Origin: Laccaria trichodermophora | Taxonomy: Eukaryota > Basidiomycota > Agaricomycetes > Agaricales > Hydnangiaceae | Direction of reading: 5' to 3' | DNA: 64,000 nucleotides | Assembly: GCA_018417955.1 (NCBI GenBank) | Contig: JACTVC010000004.1 | Coordinates: 124,001 to 188,000, forward strand | Shown: positions 30,031-42,207 of the stretch, in pieces | Layout of the letters: each line of letters starts with the position of its first letter | Numbering within the stretch: position 1 is the first letter of the stretch | The notes under the pieces: generated by a model | Database searches by the model: none | Told to the model about the DNA's origin: nothing | The model's input: the letters and a program-made list of their open reading frames with translations, nothing else | Position numbers and translations under genes: made by a program

Positions 30031-31885
30031 TCAGAAACAGAAACTGGATGAAGGATCGATTCGCACATATGCATCCCCCCCTTCCTTCAATCGTTCTGCT
30101 AATAGAGCCTCCGCTCGTGTCTTCCAGTCAGTTTCCATCAGGAGGACAAGGCGATCCTGGACTGCCTTCTCGGTCATATGCTCAGGGATAAATCTGTAGG
30201 ATCGTTCAATTCATAGAGCCACGTATATAATAGACGGACAACGGACCTCCCTATCTCCGTCGTAGAAGCTGCTTTAACGGCATTAACAAATCCAGCATAA
30301 TCTTGATGGTGGACGTTGTAGACATGCCTAAATTAAAGTGGTTTCAAACGGTTAGTTCGATGGTATGCTGGATGAAACCTACGGAGGGCCGTAAGGGACC
30401 AGGGATGGATGCTGTGAGTAGTACCATTTCGTTTTGTTCCAGGGATCACTATGGTCATAACTTTTGATCTAAAGCAAATAAGCAGAGAGTTTACGCCGCA
30501 AGTTAGAACATACAGGATTGAGGAATGGTACTCCTTGGCACAAAGCGTCGTATGGCGAGGGGCTCCACCAAGGGCTGCCCACTCCAATCATCATCCTGCT
30601 GTTGCCGACTTCATGGATGAACTCCGATTGAGTGAGGATACCATGATTGATCACGCCGTGTTCCCTGTCTTCAATAGTGACCATCTCTCCCTGTTCTACC
30701 GGGTCCCAATTATAATGTTGGTTCATGGCCCACCCTCCAATAAATGTTGTTCCTGTTTCTTGAAACGCCAGGGAGAAGTAAGACCGGTTCCAGGAGAAGT
30801 CTTCAGTATTGTAGATATAGTAGATTTCCTTCATGAGGATCCAGGCTTGGTCAGCACGTTCCGAGAGAGGCTTGACGGGAATGGCGCTGCACGCCTCTTC
30901 GATTGAGTATCTAACAAAGAAGTCAGATGCGATGGAGTAGAATACAACAGGCAAATATATACCCAAGGTATTGGATAGGGCTCGGCGCTTCACCATGATA
31001 GAGATCGTCTGGATTTGCGGACAGAATCCATTTACCCTTCATCAGAGAAGCTCCTCTGTGCCAACCATGTGATGGGAAGAATTCAAAGTCGAAAATTTTC
31101 CAGGCCGGAATTCCTGTAGGATTCGATGGACTTTTAACACATTGAGGGTCTTCGTGGCACTCCCCAGCCCTGTTCCGGATAACGACCTTGATGATTTTCG
31201 AATAAGACAGTGAGAGGGACGCCCGAAACTTCAAAGGCGCACCTTGACAAGGTCGGGAAACATTCGATACTGGAAGAGAGCTTCCTCTGCCAACGACATG
31301 AGAGAATGGTCTTGGAAGACATAATAACGTGTCCTACCAAAGCTAGTCGCAAAAAGTGTCGTGTAGCCCAGCTTTCGGAGGTTTTTGTACTGGCAACCAG
31401 TGAGTTTGAGCTACCAAGACGCGTCAGAAACGACTGACCACAGATATACCCCTTTAATTTTATCAACATCAAAGATAGTCGCTCGAAAAGTTTGGCGCTC
31501 ACCATATTCCTTCTCCTCCTTTGAACCCTTGCACTACACCTTGCTGAAACCAATGAGCCGCCAATAAAGCAACCTTGCGCTGGTTGGCCCCACAATTGTC
31601 CAAGGCAATGCACGAATGAAGATCTCTCAAAGTGCGGGCGTTCCATTCTCGGTAGTCTTTACGTTCCAAGTCAGGTGGCACAAAATGCGCCTCGAGAGAC
31701 GCAGGTGATTCACGGTAACGTTCTGTTGAAGCTGTAGCCTGAGGTAGCGGGCCTGAGTCCTTTTTGAAATTGTTTGTGAGGGAATTCCAGTTCCCAAATC
31801 TTGCTTGTTGAAAGAGCGTAGCGAGAAAGACAGTTGCGACGATAACAATGAGAATTCTGACCCAGAGAGTGTTCCTAGACGACAT
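30031..31885 (-). CDS. GT18-type glycosyltransferase (MGAT5-like), copy 2
   Basis: This is a tandem duplicate of the gene at 27532-29370 with all the same exons: anchor MSSRNTLWVRILIVIVATVF, YKNLRKLGY-type exon, IKVVIRNRAGEC, SPIQYLG, YSIEEACSAIP, AFQETGTTFIGGW and the catalytic IGVGSPWWSPSPYDALCQGVPFLNP. Differences include a few extra residues before GEAPSPIQYLG (NPDDLYH against NPDH) and weaker splice signals around the 13-nt micro-exon. There the donor is GTCAGT instead of GTGAGT, and the acceptor is TTAAAG instead of TTGCAG. An ATG 36 bp upstream could add 12 residues. It keeps its own upstream region, unlike copy 1, but splicing of the micro-exon may be impaired. Confidence 0.8.
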
Positions 31886-32253
31886 GAGAGAGAGTAAGCT
31901 AATTAAGTATAATGCATGCAAAACTCACTGGCAAGGGGCAAGGCAGGGCAAGGCCCAAGGGGTCGGCCTAATCAAGAAATTCTAACTGCGGATCTGAAAA
32001 GGGACGGCGTCCACGTTTACATAAATAGTCAATGTCTTCCCGTCGCCATCCCGCTCAAATCCCGTTATCTTGAATAAACGATACCCAACCTTCTTTCCGG
32101 AGTTCTACGTCGAAAACATAGAAAGAGGTGCAGCGTGTGCAAATCGCCTTTCCGGGGATCAACATCGCATAAGAACTGATATAAAACTCGTGAATCTCAG
32201 CAAACACTCTTCCCCAGGACCTTCTTCAAGTCTTGACCTCCACTTCCTCGATT

Positions 32254-35200
32254 ATGTCGCACCGTTTCCCTCCATCCTTTCAGACACCTGGGGTCCAAAA
32301 TATCACTATCATCACGAACTTCTTCCAAATCCCAAGGTGCTATCCCGGCGATTCCTTCATGCATTAGTGACTAGCGTTAAACGTTAAACTCTACAACAGG
32401 CTTCCCACAATTAACTACACGCAATACGACGGTAAGCCGTCTCTCTCTTTATTATTGCGCAATACTGACATCTTTGGTATCTAGTTTGTAGGTTTCTTTA
32501 ACACTTCAAATCCTACCCACCCCGCTCATAAACAGCGTAGCATTCACACCACCGATACCTATTCCGAGAAAGCGACAAGAGTTCTTTCAACGTTTACAAA
32601 CGACTGTAGCCCCCGGGATTTTCAATCCGAAGGTACTTTACGACGGCAGGTCCATCGCGTTCTCGCCCCGTCGGCTTGAATTTCCTGGAGGAGGAACCGG
32701 TTGCATGGTAAGATATCATGTGGACGTTGACCATAGTGAATTAACCTCATCTTACATTGATAGTGGAATGTTAGCTTATCGGGCGAACCACCCCGCGACA
32801 CCCAAGGCAAGGGGGTAGTTCAAATTCGCCTCACCCAAACAGCTGGAGGATTAATTACCCCAACGTATAAGGGCTTGAGACACTTTGTATTGTTAATTTT
32901 TAATTTTCTTTCCCAATAGCGACGTCAACGACCTCATCCTCCACGGAAACTCAACACCTCAGACCGCTACCGCAGTTAATCTGCTGCAGCTCATTATCTC
33001 ACAGCACACGAATATGTAAGCACCCTGATTTGCACTTAAAGCTTGCTGATGTGCTCAATAATCATTAGCTTGCACACCCACACCTCCAGGGGATATTTTC
33101 CCGGAGACCGCTCTCAAGAGTTGAGGGAGCTTGGGATAAAATTGATTGCAGGGTTCTACCAGTGAGTCTCCCTTAGTTGATCTCGCCTGTTTCTGATATT
33201 TTCCCCACTCTCGTAACCTAGTTCCGTTAGGCCTGCCCAAGGTCGAATGCTCCTACAAATCGACACATCTACAACAGCTGTGTGAGTTTTCCCTTTTTGC
33301 CTACTTTCTTACTCTCACATGGCATAGCTATCTGTCCGGCAAGGTTCTCGACGTCTGCATGAATCTTATCCCGCGTGCGAAGAACGTTCGTGATTTGATG
33401 ACCGACGCAAACAGGAAAACCTTGGAAAAGTTCTTGAAAGGCCGTCGAGTAAAGACTGAGACGACGGGGAAAAAAACCAAGACTATCTATGGTCTCGTCC
33501 CGCGAGCGGGGGAATTCGAATTCGAAAAGGATGGTGTGGGGGTGGTCACCATTGCGGTAGTATTCCACATTGTCTATCTTTAATATTGCTAATTTTTACT
33601 GTTGTCGTAGCGTCACTTCGAGGTCGCCCACTCAAAAAAACTGCAACACCCCACCATGTGGGGCCTTCTTCTCACTCCGAAGTCCGCCCCGCACCCGAAT
33701 ATCGTCCCGGCCGAACTCTGCTCGATCCTCGATGGACAAATCTTCAAGGGGAAACTACCGAACTCTGCAACACGGGATATTGTGAAGTTCTCAACGGCTA
33801 AACCGCACGAACGCCTGCAGCGGATACATAAAAGTGTCCGTAGTTGCCTTACTCTTTTCTACTTATGCATTGATAATCTTCCCATAATAGGTCGAGGCGT
33901 ATCAAGCCTCGGAGTACGTTGCTGAGTCCGGGATGATGATCAATTATACCCCTATGAAGATCTCTGCCAAGCTCCTTTCCCCCCCTTCATTGACATTTGG
34001 AGGGAACAAAACGACTGTGAGTGGTTTTTTCCATCTTCTATCTCCAACATCTCATTTTGCATCCAAGAGAGTGTCAGATGGGAAATGGAACGTCGTGGGC
34101 CAGACGTTACAAAGTCCGAAGCCGTTGGAGTTCTGGGCCGCCGTTAACTTCTACTCCGAAAGGGTAGTACTCGAAACGGCCAGCCGTGCAATGCAATCGC
34201 TAGGACGCTGTACTCATACTTTAGGTCAGTTTCATTCAACAGAATCGTCAATGGACACTTTGGTCTGACTAACCTCTTTGACTCTGTGTAGGGATGAGTA
34301 AGGCTCTCTTTCAAGTGTGAATACTAGTGTCTGAACTCTATCTCCCGCAGTGACCAGGCCTCCTCTCCACGTGCAAAACGGAAACCCACAAGATGTAGAA
34401 AAGGTTTGTGAATCACCATCGCAAAACCCCCAGAAATCTAATTACCATCCAGTCACTCAACGAGACCATGGCAGGGTGCGCAAGGGCCGTGAACGACGAC
34501 TTCCGAAAGCTCGTCGGATCGGGAAGGTTCATCCTGGTAGTCATTCTTCCAGACGAAGCTGCTACGATCTTACATGCGGTCAAGTTCTGGGGCGATGTTC
34601 AACATGGTAGGTTACTTGTTTTTGGTGCGGGATTTAACTTACGCTCTACATGGCAGGCGTTCTGACCCAATGTGTCCGTGCTGATAAGCTATTGAAGGCG
34701 AACGATCAGTATTGGAATAATGTGGCACTAAAGTCTGCAATCATTGACCACTTAAACATCTTTCGGGCCTAACTCGAATTTCATTAGGCTCAACGCACGC
34801 CTGGGAGGTTTAAACTATCATGCCAGCGGCTCCCGTACAATCAACGATCTCAAGAAGGAACCGTACATCATTATGGGTATGTCGTTACTCGATCGAAGTT
34901 ATATTTCTTACATTTTTGCTTGACAGGTGCTGACGTTGGACACCCAGGGCCACGAGTTCGAAAACCGTCGGTCACAAGTCTAGTCTTTTCCTTGGATGAA
35001 CATGCCACGAAGTATGCGTCGGTGTGCCGCATCCAAAATCCCCGGCAGGAAGTCATTCAAGACCTTCGGGAAATGGTCGTTTACGCACTCAAAGGTTTCA
35101 TCGCAGAAAATAACGCCGGACCTAGCAAAATCTTCTTCTTTAGGGACGGAGTCAGCGAGGGAGAGTATGATAAGATTCTCAATGAGGAAATTCGAGCTAT

Positions 35201-36127
35201 TGACTGTAAGCATCATCCCCGTAAATTCTTCGCGCTTTTGACACATTTATATAGTGGCTGTTGAGGAGGTCTGGGGGGCGAGGCCTTCCAGACCAAAACT
35301 CACTTTCATAGTCGTCGGTAAACGGTTAGATAGCTTGGTGAATCCTCTTTTGTTGCAAAAGCTGATGTTCTGGTATAGTCATCATGCCGTCTTCTTCCCC
35401 GTTCCTCGCGATCAGGAGTATGTCGTGCACCACTCATCCTTTCGTATGTCTAACATGTCACTTCAGTGCCGGCGACAGGACGGGAAATGTCAAGGCAGGC
35501 TGCGTGGTAGATGAGGGTATCACCCGCCCAGGCTATCCCAATTTCTACCTCCAAAGTCACGCTGCGATTCAAGGCAGTAAGTTAATCCCTTTCACTTAGT
35601 TTCCTGTTTACAGCTTTGGCTTTGCCCAGCTTCTCGATCGAGCAACTACATCGTCTTGCAAGACCAGAACTTTAACAATCATCTCCCCAGGTCAGTTTAA
35701 TTTTCATTAAGTTGCGATAACACCCTAACAACGCTCACGGCACTATTTATTCATCTAGGTTGCAGGACCTCGCCTTCGCGCTCACCCACGTCTACGCCAA
35801 AGCCACGCGTTCAGTGTCCATTCCCGCCCCCGTCTACTGTAAGTGTCCAGCCATAAGATATGTTCAAACAAGTCTTGATTTTACTTTCTCTTAGATGCCG
35901 ATGTAAGATCCCTTTGCAAACAATGTTTTTCCGCTCACTCATTGTTGAATCAGCTGGTTTGCACCAAGGCCCTCCTCCACATGCACCCTGTTGGAGCCGC
36001 GCAGTTGCAGGCTTCGGATACATCGTCAGTATCGAGTGGCCAAGAGCCGCCATTAGATTTGGACGCATGGCAAAGAGTTTTCAGCCGGGTCCACGATAAC
36101 ATGCTTCCAAAGATGTGGTTTTTGTAA
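32254..36127 (+). CDS. Argonaute (RNAi slicer), QDE-2/AGO family
   Basis: It starts MSHRFPPSFQTPGVQNITII then TNFFQIP, so it has a very short N-terminus without a Gly/Arg-rich tail. More than 15 exons were followed. The N and linker regions read PIPRKRQEFFQRLQTTVAPG, NVSLSGEPPRD and SVRPAQGRMLLQIDTS. PAZ spans about 33,330-33,835 (YLSGKVLDVCMNL, RHFEVAHSKKLQ, GQIFKGKLPN). MID follows (WNVVGQTLQSPKPLEFWAAV, ILVVILPDEAATILHAVKFW). PIWI carries GADVGHPGP (Asp), QNPRQEVIQDL (Glu finger), FFRDGVSEGEY (Asp) and YADLVCTKALLH (fourth acidic position), so a DEDD tetrad is complete. The last Asp is on an 8-nt exon (35895-35902). It should cleave small-RNA targets in RNA silencing, perhaps against elements like the copia copy in this window. 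Confidence 0.95.
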
Positions 36128-36571
36128 CACCATCCTCCTTCGCACGCGCACAAACTGTACATGTACCCAAATCTTTCCTCCCCTCGTGTCACTTTGAACT
36201 GTAACTTGTACACCCTAGACACGACATTTGTACTGTTAGACACATCTTGTAATTTTTGGACTATACCGTGATTCTCTGACAATTCCTGATTCGTCGCCAT
36301 GAGAGGTATGTATGCACAGAATTTTGAGTGACATGATTCGTTCATATGGTGGTCTACTCAATATTGTACAAATAATTGTCTGTTCTAGAGGAAGCGCATA
36401 CAGTCGAGGCGATGATGTACAAGAAGAGTTACAGGAAAGCAGAACAATACACTAGAGCAAACGAGAGTCCATTCCCTTTTCCTGTCTGGTATATCCGGGT
36501 GGAGCAACAAAGACTCAGGAAGCGCTAAGCACTAGTTGCTCCATAATTTGGGGCACGGACAGCTCCTGAAC

Positions 36572-36972
36572 CTAGGGGCTCATACTGCCCATTGCCGACG
36601 TCTGGGTATGGCCCGTCAGCACGGGTTCAAGAAGCATCAATTTGGAGCACGTACACTGGTAGCCGCCCCTTCCGTAGCGGTCTTCAGCCTTGTTCTTCTT
36701 GTAGATAAGCCAAAAGGCGTGAATGTGACCCGGTATATATCCCAAACTACACCAGCGTGGTGTCAAGGGCTTCGATGAGAAACTACCAGGGTTGTAATAC
36801 GCACATGGTTAGGGCAATGTTGATAAGGAGATCGCAGCTGCACCCAGTAAGGAAGCCTACGGCGGCCGGCGGAAAGAGGATTGCGACCTGAGGGTTACAA
36901 TATGATAATAGTTCATGCGGGCATCGCCAGGATACTCACAATAATGAGAACGACGTCTGCGGTATTGACCAT
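36572..36972 (-). CDS. PMP3/SNA-family membrane proteolipid with extended C-terminus
   Basis: Exons joined by hand give MVNTADVVLII, an intron, then VAILFPPAAVGFLTGCSCDL and LINIALT, another intron, and ILGYIPGHIHAFWLIYKK. This is the PMP3 (UPF0057, PF01679) signature: two short membrane helices around a P-P-x-A-V turn and the GY.PG.IHAFW motif. Yeast Pmp3 modulates plasma-membrane potential and salt tolerance. The usual family length is about 55 residues; here a Cys-containing tail of about 40 residues follows (DRYGRGGYQCTCSKLMLL...), ending at 36572. It is convergent with the Argonaute gene. Confidence 0.85.
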
Positions 36973-37347
36973 GGTATAGTGTTGGGAGCAAGAGTGGAGA
37001 TTCTAACTCTAACTTTATTTATGGCGTCACGTCATCGTTACAACATTGGCCAATTTACTCCCAGAGCTCCGAATTGCGGATGAGAGAGGATGAGAGGTGC
37101 CCGTCCAGCCCTGCCCCTTAAAAATTGAGGGATCTTCCCTTGATGATGATGATAAAATTGATATGATACGAATTGCTAATTACAAATAATGTTCAGTATC
37201 AACTTTTCGCAAAGGGAGGGGAGCATGCAATGATACGAAACACGGGTATGCAGGAGTACAACAGTGCAGGAGTATGTCATTAAGGGGGTCGTCGTAATGG
37301 GAGGGAAATAAGTTACAGGGGGTTGGTCGTACAGTTTTCCGGGAGTG

Positions 37348-39324
37348 TTACAATATATTCGTGGTGGCTAGCAGTTTCACGAGTATCATTTCTCGTACTG
37401 AAGCAAGACAAAGTCAGCAAAAGGGTCAATGTAATCTGACAGCATCACCTACTGCGGGTTATGACAGTCGACGTGGCGCGGGTGTCCTGTTTGAAGTTAA
37501 GATGGTTGTCAGTTAAGATGGTTGTCAGTTAAGATGGTTGTCAGCAAACAAGTACTCGAGGAGATTCAAGGTACATACGACGGCACAGGTTAGATGAGGG
37601 TGAACCTTCCTTCGTTTTGGTGAATGTTGTTGATGGATCCCAACGAAAACATCAAGCAGATCTGAAATGATGATGATGAGTTGACATATCACAAAACAAG
37701 CGCTTTGGGTGGCCCACATCTTGCGACGGGTTTCGTCTCGTTTGGTTTGTCGACGTATGATGTGACGAATTGTGAAAATTGAATGCCCGATTTGAGTTTT
37801 GACTCCAGAATGTCGAGCTTGTTAAGGAATATCACAAATTCGACTGAGGCTAGAAGCTTGTTACTACATATTTCTTGCCAGAGCCTCAAGGAGTCCGTCT
37901 ATATGCCAAGGAAAAGATCAGCGCTTAGAAAAGTAATGCAAGGGAGAAGGACCTACCAGTCGATTGACGCTCTCATCTTCGGCAAGAACTTGGTTAAACC
38001 CGGACATCGGAGCAAGAAAAATGACAATGTTGACTACATCTTTCCTTTAATTTAGGCCTTTTTGAAATGGAGATATGAATACCATCGTCAAAGAATTGAG
38101 CCCAAGCAGCTTCAAAGAAAGCGGGTGAGGACACAATACCAAGACCCAGTTTTAGGATAATTCTCACCTCGCTGACTTCGATGTCCACCAACGTCGTAGA
38201 TCGTCCATTCTCTTGCATTCTCGTTGGCTGCCTCAGCACGAATTACGTGTTCTTCTGGACCAGTGGTGATCACTCTGGCTTTCAAAACGTCCTCTAGAAA
38301 CAACGTTAAATTGATTGTACACGTCTGAAAGGATATCTACAAACCTGGCTTTGGTTTGTATTCTTCCTCCGTGATTCGCTCAGCTTGATCCAGAAAGCTG
38401 ATCAAGCCTGTCAAAAAGAGCCATCGTTCTGAAAGATCACAGATGGATGACTTACAACCCCGGTTGCTCTTCAAGAGCAATGTCCGCTGAACGCAACGAC
38501 TGCTGGATCGTTGGATCGTTCCACAATCTTGCGATATCTTCGCCGCACGCAGCTAAAATCCGGCGATTTCGGCCATCGTCCGACGCCCCCACTCGAGAAA
38601 CATTCGACTCTTCTGATCGCCTACCAGCCAGTGTCTTCTTCCAACCGCTTCCTGAAGGAATAGAAACTTCAGGGGCCTTTGCTGGGTTGTATCCCTGCCT
38701 ATTGTCGGATGATCCAGAAAGCGTCTTGCTTAGGCTTTCTTCGACCTGTCGGAGAGGAGCTAATCGAATGCAGAGCTTGCGAAGCTCGGCCGTCATTGTA
38801 CCATGGGCGTGCTGATGCTCTTGTGTCACAAGAGCGGAATCGCGAAGTCCAGAGAACCTGCCCGCTAAGAAGTTGAGGATAAAATTGACGGATCGGACGA
38901 GGTTCAGGTGTATAACGGGGCGCCACACCTCGGCCTTGGTGCGAGCGTTAGATATGAAATCGCTGAAATTTGAGGTGTAAGTGTCAACGAACCTCTGCTT
39001 CGAATGCCTTTGGTGCGAAATGTAGCTCGAAATTTTTGAGGACCGTGGATTTGCCTGACTCCGCTTGACCTATAGGCGTTTTCGAGTCAGGAGTTAGGAT
39101 GATCGATTTGAAGTGAGCGCGCAGTGCGCACCTAGTAGTAATATCTTTGCTTTTGGCACCTTTCTCTGTCGTTCACGCTCCGCTCCTAAGACTCGATCAA
39201 TTTGATCACTCTTGCGTTTTGCCTCCGCCTCTTTTTTTAATCGCTCCTTCCGCTGGTCGTCAGTTTCGTCATGGGGCAGAGCCGGGGGCCATTGAGGGAC
39301 AGAGCTCTTTCTTGGCACGAGCAT
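37348..39324 (-). CDS. Divergent heterotrimeric G-protein alpha subunit
   Basis: The start MLVPRKSSVPQWPPALPHDE is followed by a Lys/Glu/Arg-rich helix, with no MGxxxS myristoylation site. Motifs are split by many introns. The P-loop reads LLLGQAESGKST and is followed by LKNFELHFAP. The helical domain carries an insert of about 100 residues rich in Ser/Arg. Then come switch I VLKARVITTGPEEHVI, switch II IYDVGGHRSQR, AWAQFFDD, NIVIFLAPMSGFNQVLAEDE, FLNKLDIL (NKxD) and HLTCAVDTRATSTVIT (TCA region). The C-terminus reads REMILVKLLATTNIL (stop 37348). The switch II glutamine that stabilises GTP hydrolysis is His here (DVGGH, not DVGGQ). Such atypical G-alphas are multiplied in Agaricomycetes; the receptor and effector are unknown. 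Confidence 0.9.
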
Positions 39325-41300
39325 GTCAGTTCGGTGAAGGGTGGGTGTTCTAGAGTGGGCCAAATGGAAGACCGAGGAAAGGGGATTTGACCTCAAGCCG
39401 GACACCAGTGCTCTATAGATATAGATTTCCGCCTTGACCAGATATTCTCATGGGTAGCGCCGTCCCTGCTTCGTTGGGAGTTTCGTGTAAATTAGTTTTT
39501 GGACCGTGTTTTTTTATCCTTCGCAACCTCTTCCTGGGGTTCGATCAAGTTTGACGGTGGCTTTATGGGGTGTAGCAACCCTAGCAAGCCAAATAAAAAA
39601 CGAAACGATTGGCTACCATTCGTCATGATCGTGATCATGAGGGGCAGGACCACTGTCATATCTTGATGAGAGGTACGCGCATTCCTCCCGGGCCTTGCCT
39701 GGGCCTGGCAAGACGCAGCAGGACGCAGCCCTACCTGTTCGCAAAAACGACTACCCGCCAACTAGATTTTCGGTGTTCCATGCATCACCCCTCGTATTGG
39801 CAACTGATAACCAAGATTATGGCTGGGGTCAAGTGATGGAGAGTTTGAGATTGATGATCAGACGACAAAAGCGCTCGGCATCTCTAGATGAGCGTAGCGC
39901 TGGGTAATGCGAGGCGGAGACCAAGCGGAGACCAGTGAACGATATAAAAAAAGCATGACAAAAAACGTGGAGAGTCGACGTCGATCACGCACGCGATCAA
40001 GGTCAAATTCTCAAAACGTTTTCGGATCCAAAATATTTTTTCAGTGAACTTGGAAGTACTGAAAACACAGAAAGAGGTACATAAATATCAATCCCCTCGC
40101 AGCAGTACTAGTGTTCATGGCGGCTAACAACCTATCAATCATCTATCTGCGACACAGACGAAAGCACCTGCAGGCGAGAAACATGCCCGTGCCAAGCTAG
40201 TAGTCATGAAAGCAAGTTATTCTTGCTTTCTTAAAGGACTTTATTAGACTGATCATTCCTCTTGGCTCCTAGAAACCTCTTGGGCACGCTGTTGTTTAAA
40301 AATGCTTCTCCTCAGCTTTTGTGACGCCATTCCCGATTGTCTCGTACCATCACTGGAGGTCTACCTTCATTGCCTCGAGTCTTGATCGACAACTTTGTAT
40401 CAGCGCAAGCGTACTCTGGGCCAGCTCTGAATTCTATGCACTGGCAGCCGTGTCATCCTAATCAATGGGATGCTCTTTCTTCCGAAGCTTCTCCCAGGAC
40501 ATCAGAGGACATCTACTGCCTGGTTCGACTCAGAGGTTCATCATCGTCACTTTGATTCACTGGTATCCCCGTTTGGAAGGGTTCTCTGAGGTTCAAGGTC
40601 TTATGACTGATCCCCCTCTAGCAGTATCGGCTTCAAGCACCAATTTAGTCGAAGCCACGCCCATCGCAGCATAAAAGTATTGAACTATATCCACTCCTTC
40701 CGGCGTCCGCGCTCTCAAGATGTACATTTGCTTCCGATATCATATCGGTGGCCCCTCTCGTCGGTTCCGATTTTTCGTACCCAAAAGCCGCCACAGTCCG
40801 TCATCAAGATTGAAGAGCTATTCTTACATACGCTTGGGCGTTGGTGATATCGTCAAGTGGATGCGAAATACGCCTTATCATCTGTCATGTCGCAAGGATA
40901 CGGTCCGATATCTCGAAGACGGCGCCCTCATTTGGCAACTCTTTCTTGGTTAACAACTGCGCCAGATTCAAGGAGACCACATTCTCACATGTACGGCGGT
41001 ACATCAGACCATCAGCGGTCAAACGCAGTTCAGGTAAGCATTGTGGAGCCCGGAAATAAACAATTTGAAGTCCTATCAAGCTCGGACCAGAAAGCAACCG
41101 ATGAATCTTACGGCCCGATGTCGGGATATCTCACAGTCAAGATCAAGTCAAGATCAATGACGACGTCGGGACGACGCAACAGCTTTGTGTAAACGCTTTT
41201 CAAATTACTTCTTGAAACACGTTCGCCATTCAGAGTCCAGTTGTTTGACTTTTTTTTTCTTGTCTCCATGGTTGGTTGTTGAAGCAACAACTTGGCGTTC
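39325..41300. other. Gene-free stretch
   Basis: About 2 kb shows only short open frames on both strands with no family resemblance and no believable exon chain. It may hold promoter sequence of the G-alpha gene at its left end. Nothing else could be supported. Confidence 0.35.
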
Positions 41301-41305
41301 GACCC

Positions 41306-41457
41306 CAATTTCAAAGCACCAACTTCTACACCGATACCATTGGTCACACAGAGCATGTTTAACGCCGTGAAGCATGGAGCACAATTTCAAAGCACCAACG
41401 TCTACACCGATACCATTGGTCACACAGCACACGTTGAGCACTGAGGAGCGTGGAGCA
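41306..41457. repeat. Two-copy 76-bp tandem repeat
   Basis: A 76-bp unit beginning CAATTTCAAAGCACCAAC occurs at 41306-41381 and again at 41382-41457 with a handful of substitutions (CTTCTACACCG against CGTCTACACCG, and a diverged second half). It lies about 0.75 kb outside the La-motif gene 3' end. No function is evident. Confidence 0.75.
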
Positions 41458-42207
41458 CACAAGTAAGCAACAGAGAAGAGTTTCCATCAAGCGACAAGAA
41501 AAGCTGTACGTGGTATGTTGAAAAGGGATGATGGATGGTGGAGCAGGAGACAAAAATGCAATGAACGATGAACACAAAATGTGAGAGTGACTTTATACTA
41601 CAACGCAGCCAACATGTATAGGGATAATAAAACGACAGTGGAAATGGAAATATGAGGAGGGAAGACAATGCACAGAGATGTACGCGTTAAAGAACAACAA
41701 CGACAAAGTGAATGGGGAAGAGGAGGAAGAGATGAGCCAAAGCATCATTCATTCATTAGCTGGGATATAAGTTGCAGAGTGAGTGAGCTATCCTGGGCGA
41801 GGACCAAACAGAGGTTTGCGACCGTCCTGAGGACCAGGCAAATGTGAGTGTCCAGGGGGGAGGGGCGCCAGACAGGTTGTGCTGTCAGCTAGGCTTATGC
41901 ACGTGTATGATACAAAGATCGAGCGAGGTCATGAACCACAGTTGGCCCAAGGTAAAAAATAGAAGAGCAGACAAACGCCAGCGTAGGCGAGGGATATATG
42001 TAGAGCAGCAACTTGCAACGGTTGAGTTGTTCTTGAATATATAAAAATATATCTTGCACGCATATGTGCGGCAGCGCGTCCAAGAGAGTTGAGTTGGGTT
42101 GGTTCTAGTTGGGGATTGGGAGCCAGTCGTCCAAGAAGTTGGGTTTCTAGCGGGAGGCGTCAGTCAAGATAACTTTTCTCCAGTCAGGAGAGAATAGAAT
42201 CGCTTCT
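41458..42207. other. Intergenic, downstream of La-motif gene
   Basis: I see no gene. It probably includes the 3' untranslated region of the minus-strand La-motif gene ending at 42208. Confidence 0.3.

Noticed and set aside
40337..41192. Small genes in the gap between G-alpha and La-motif genes
   Set aside because: The open frames are short, overlap on both strands and show no family resemblance or exon chain.
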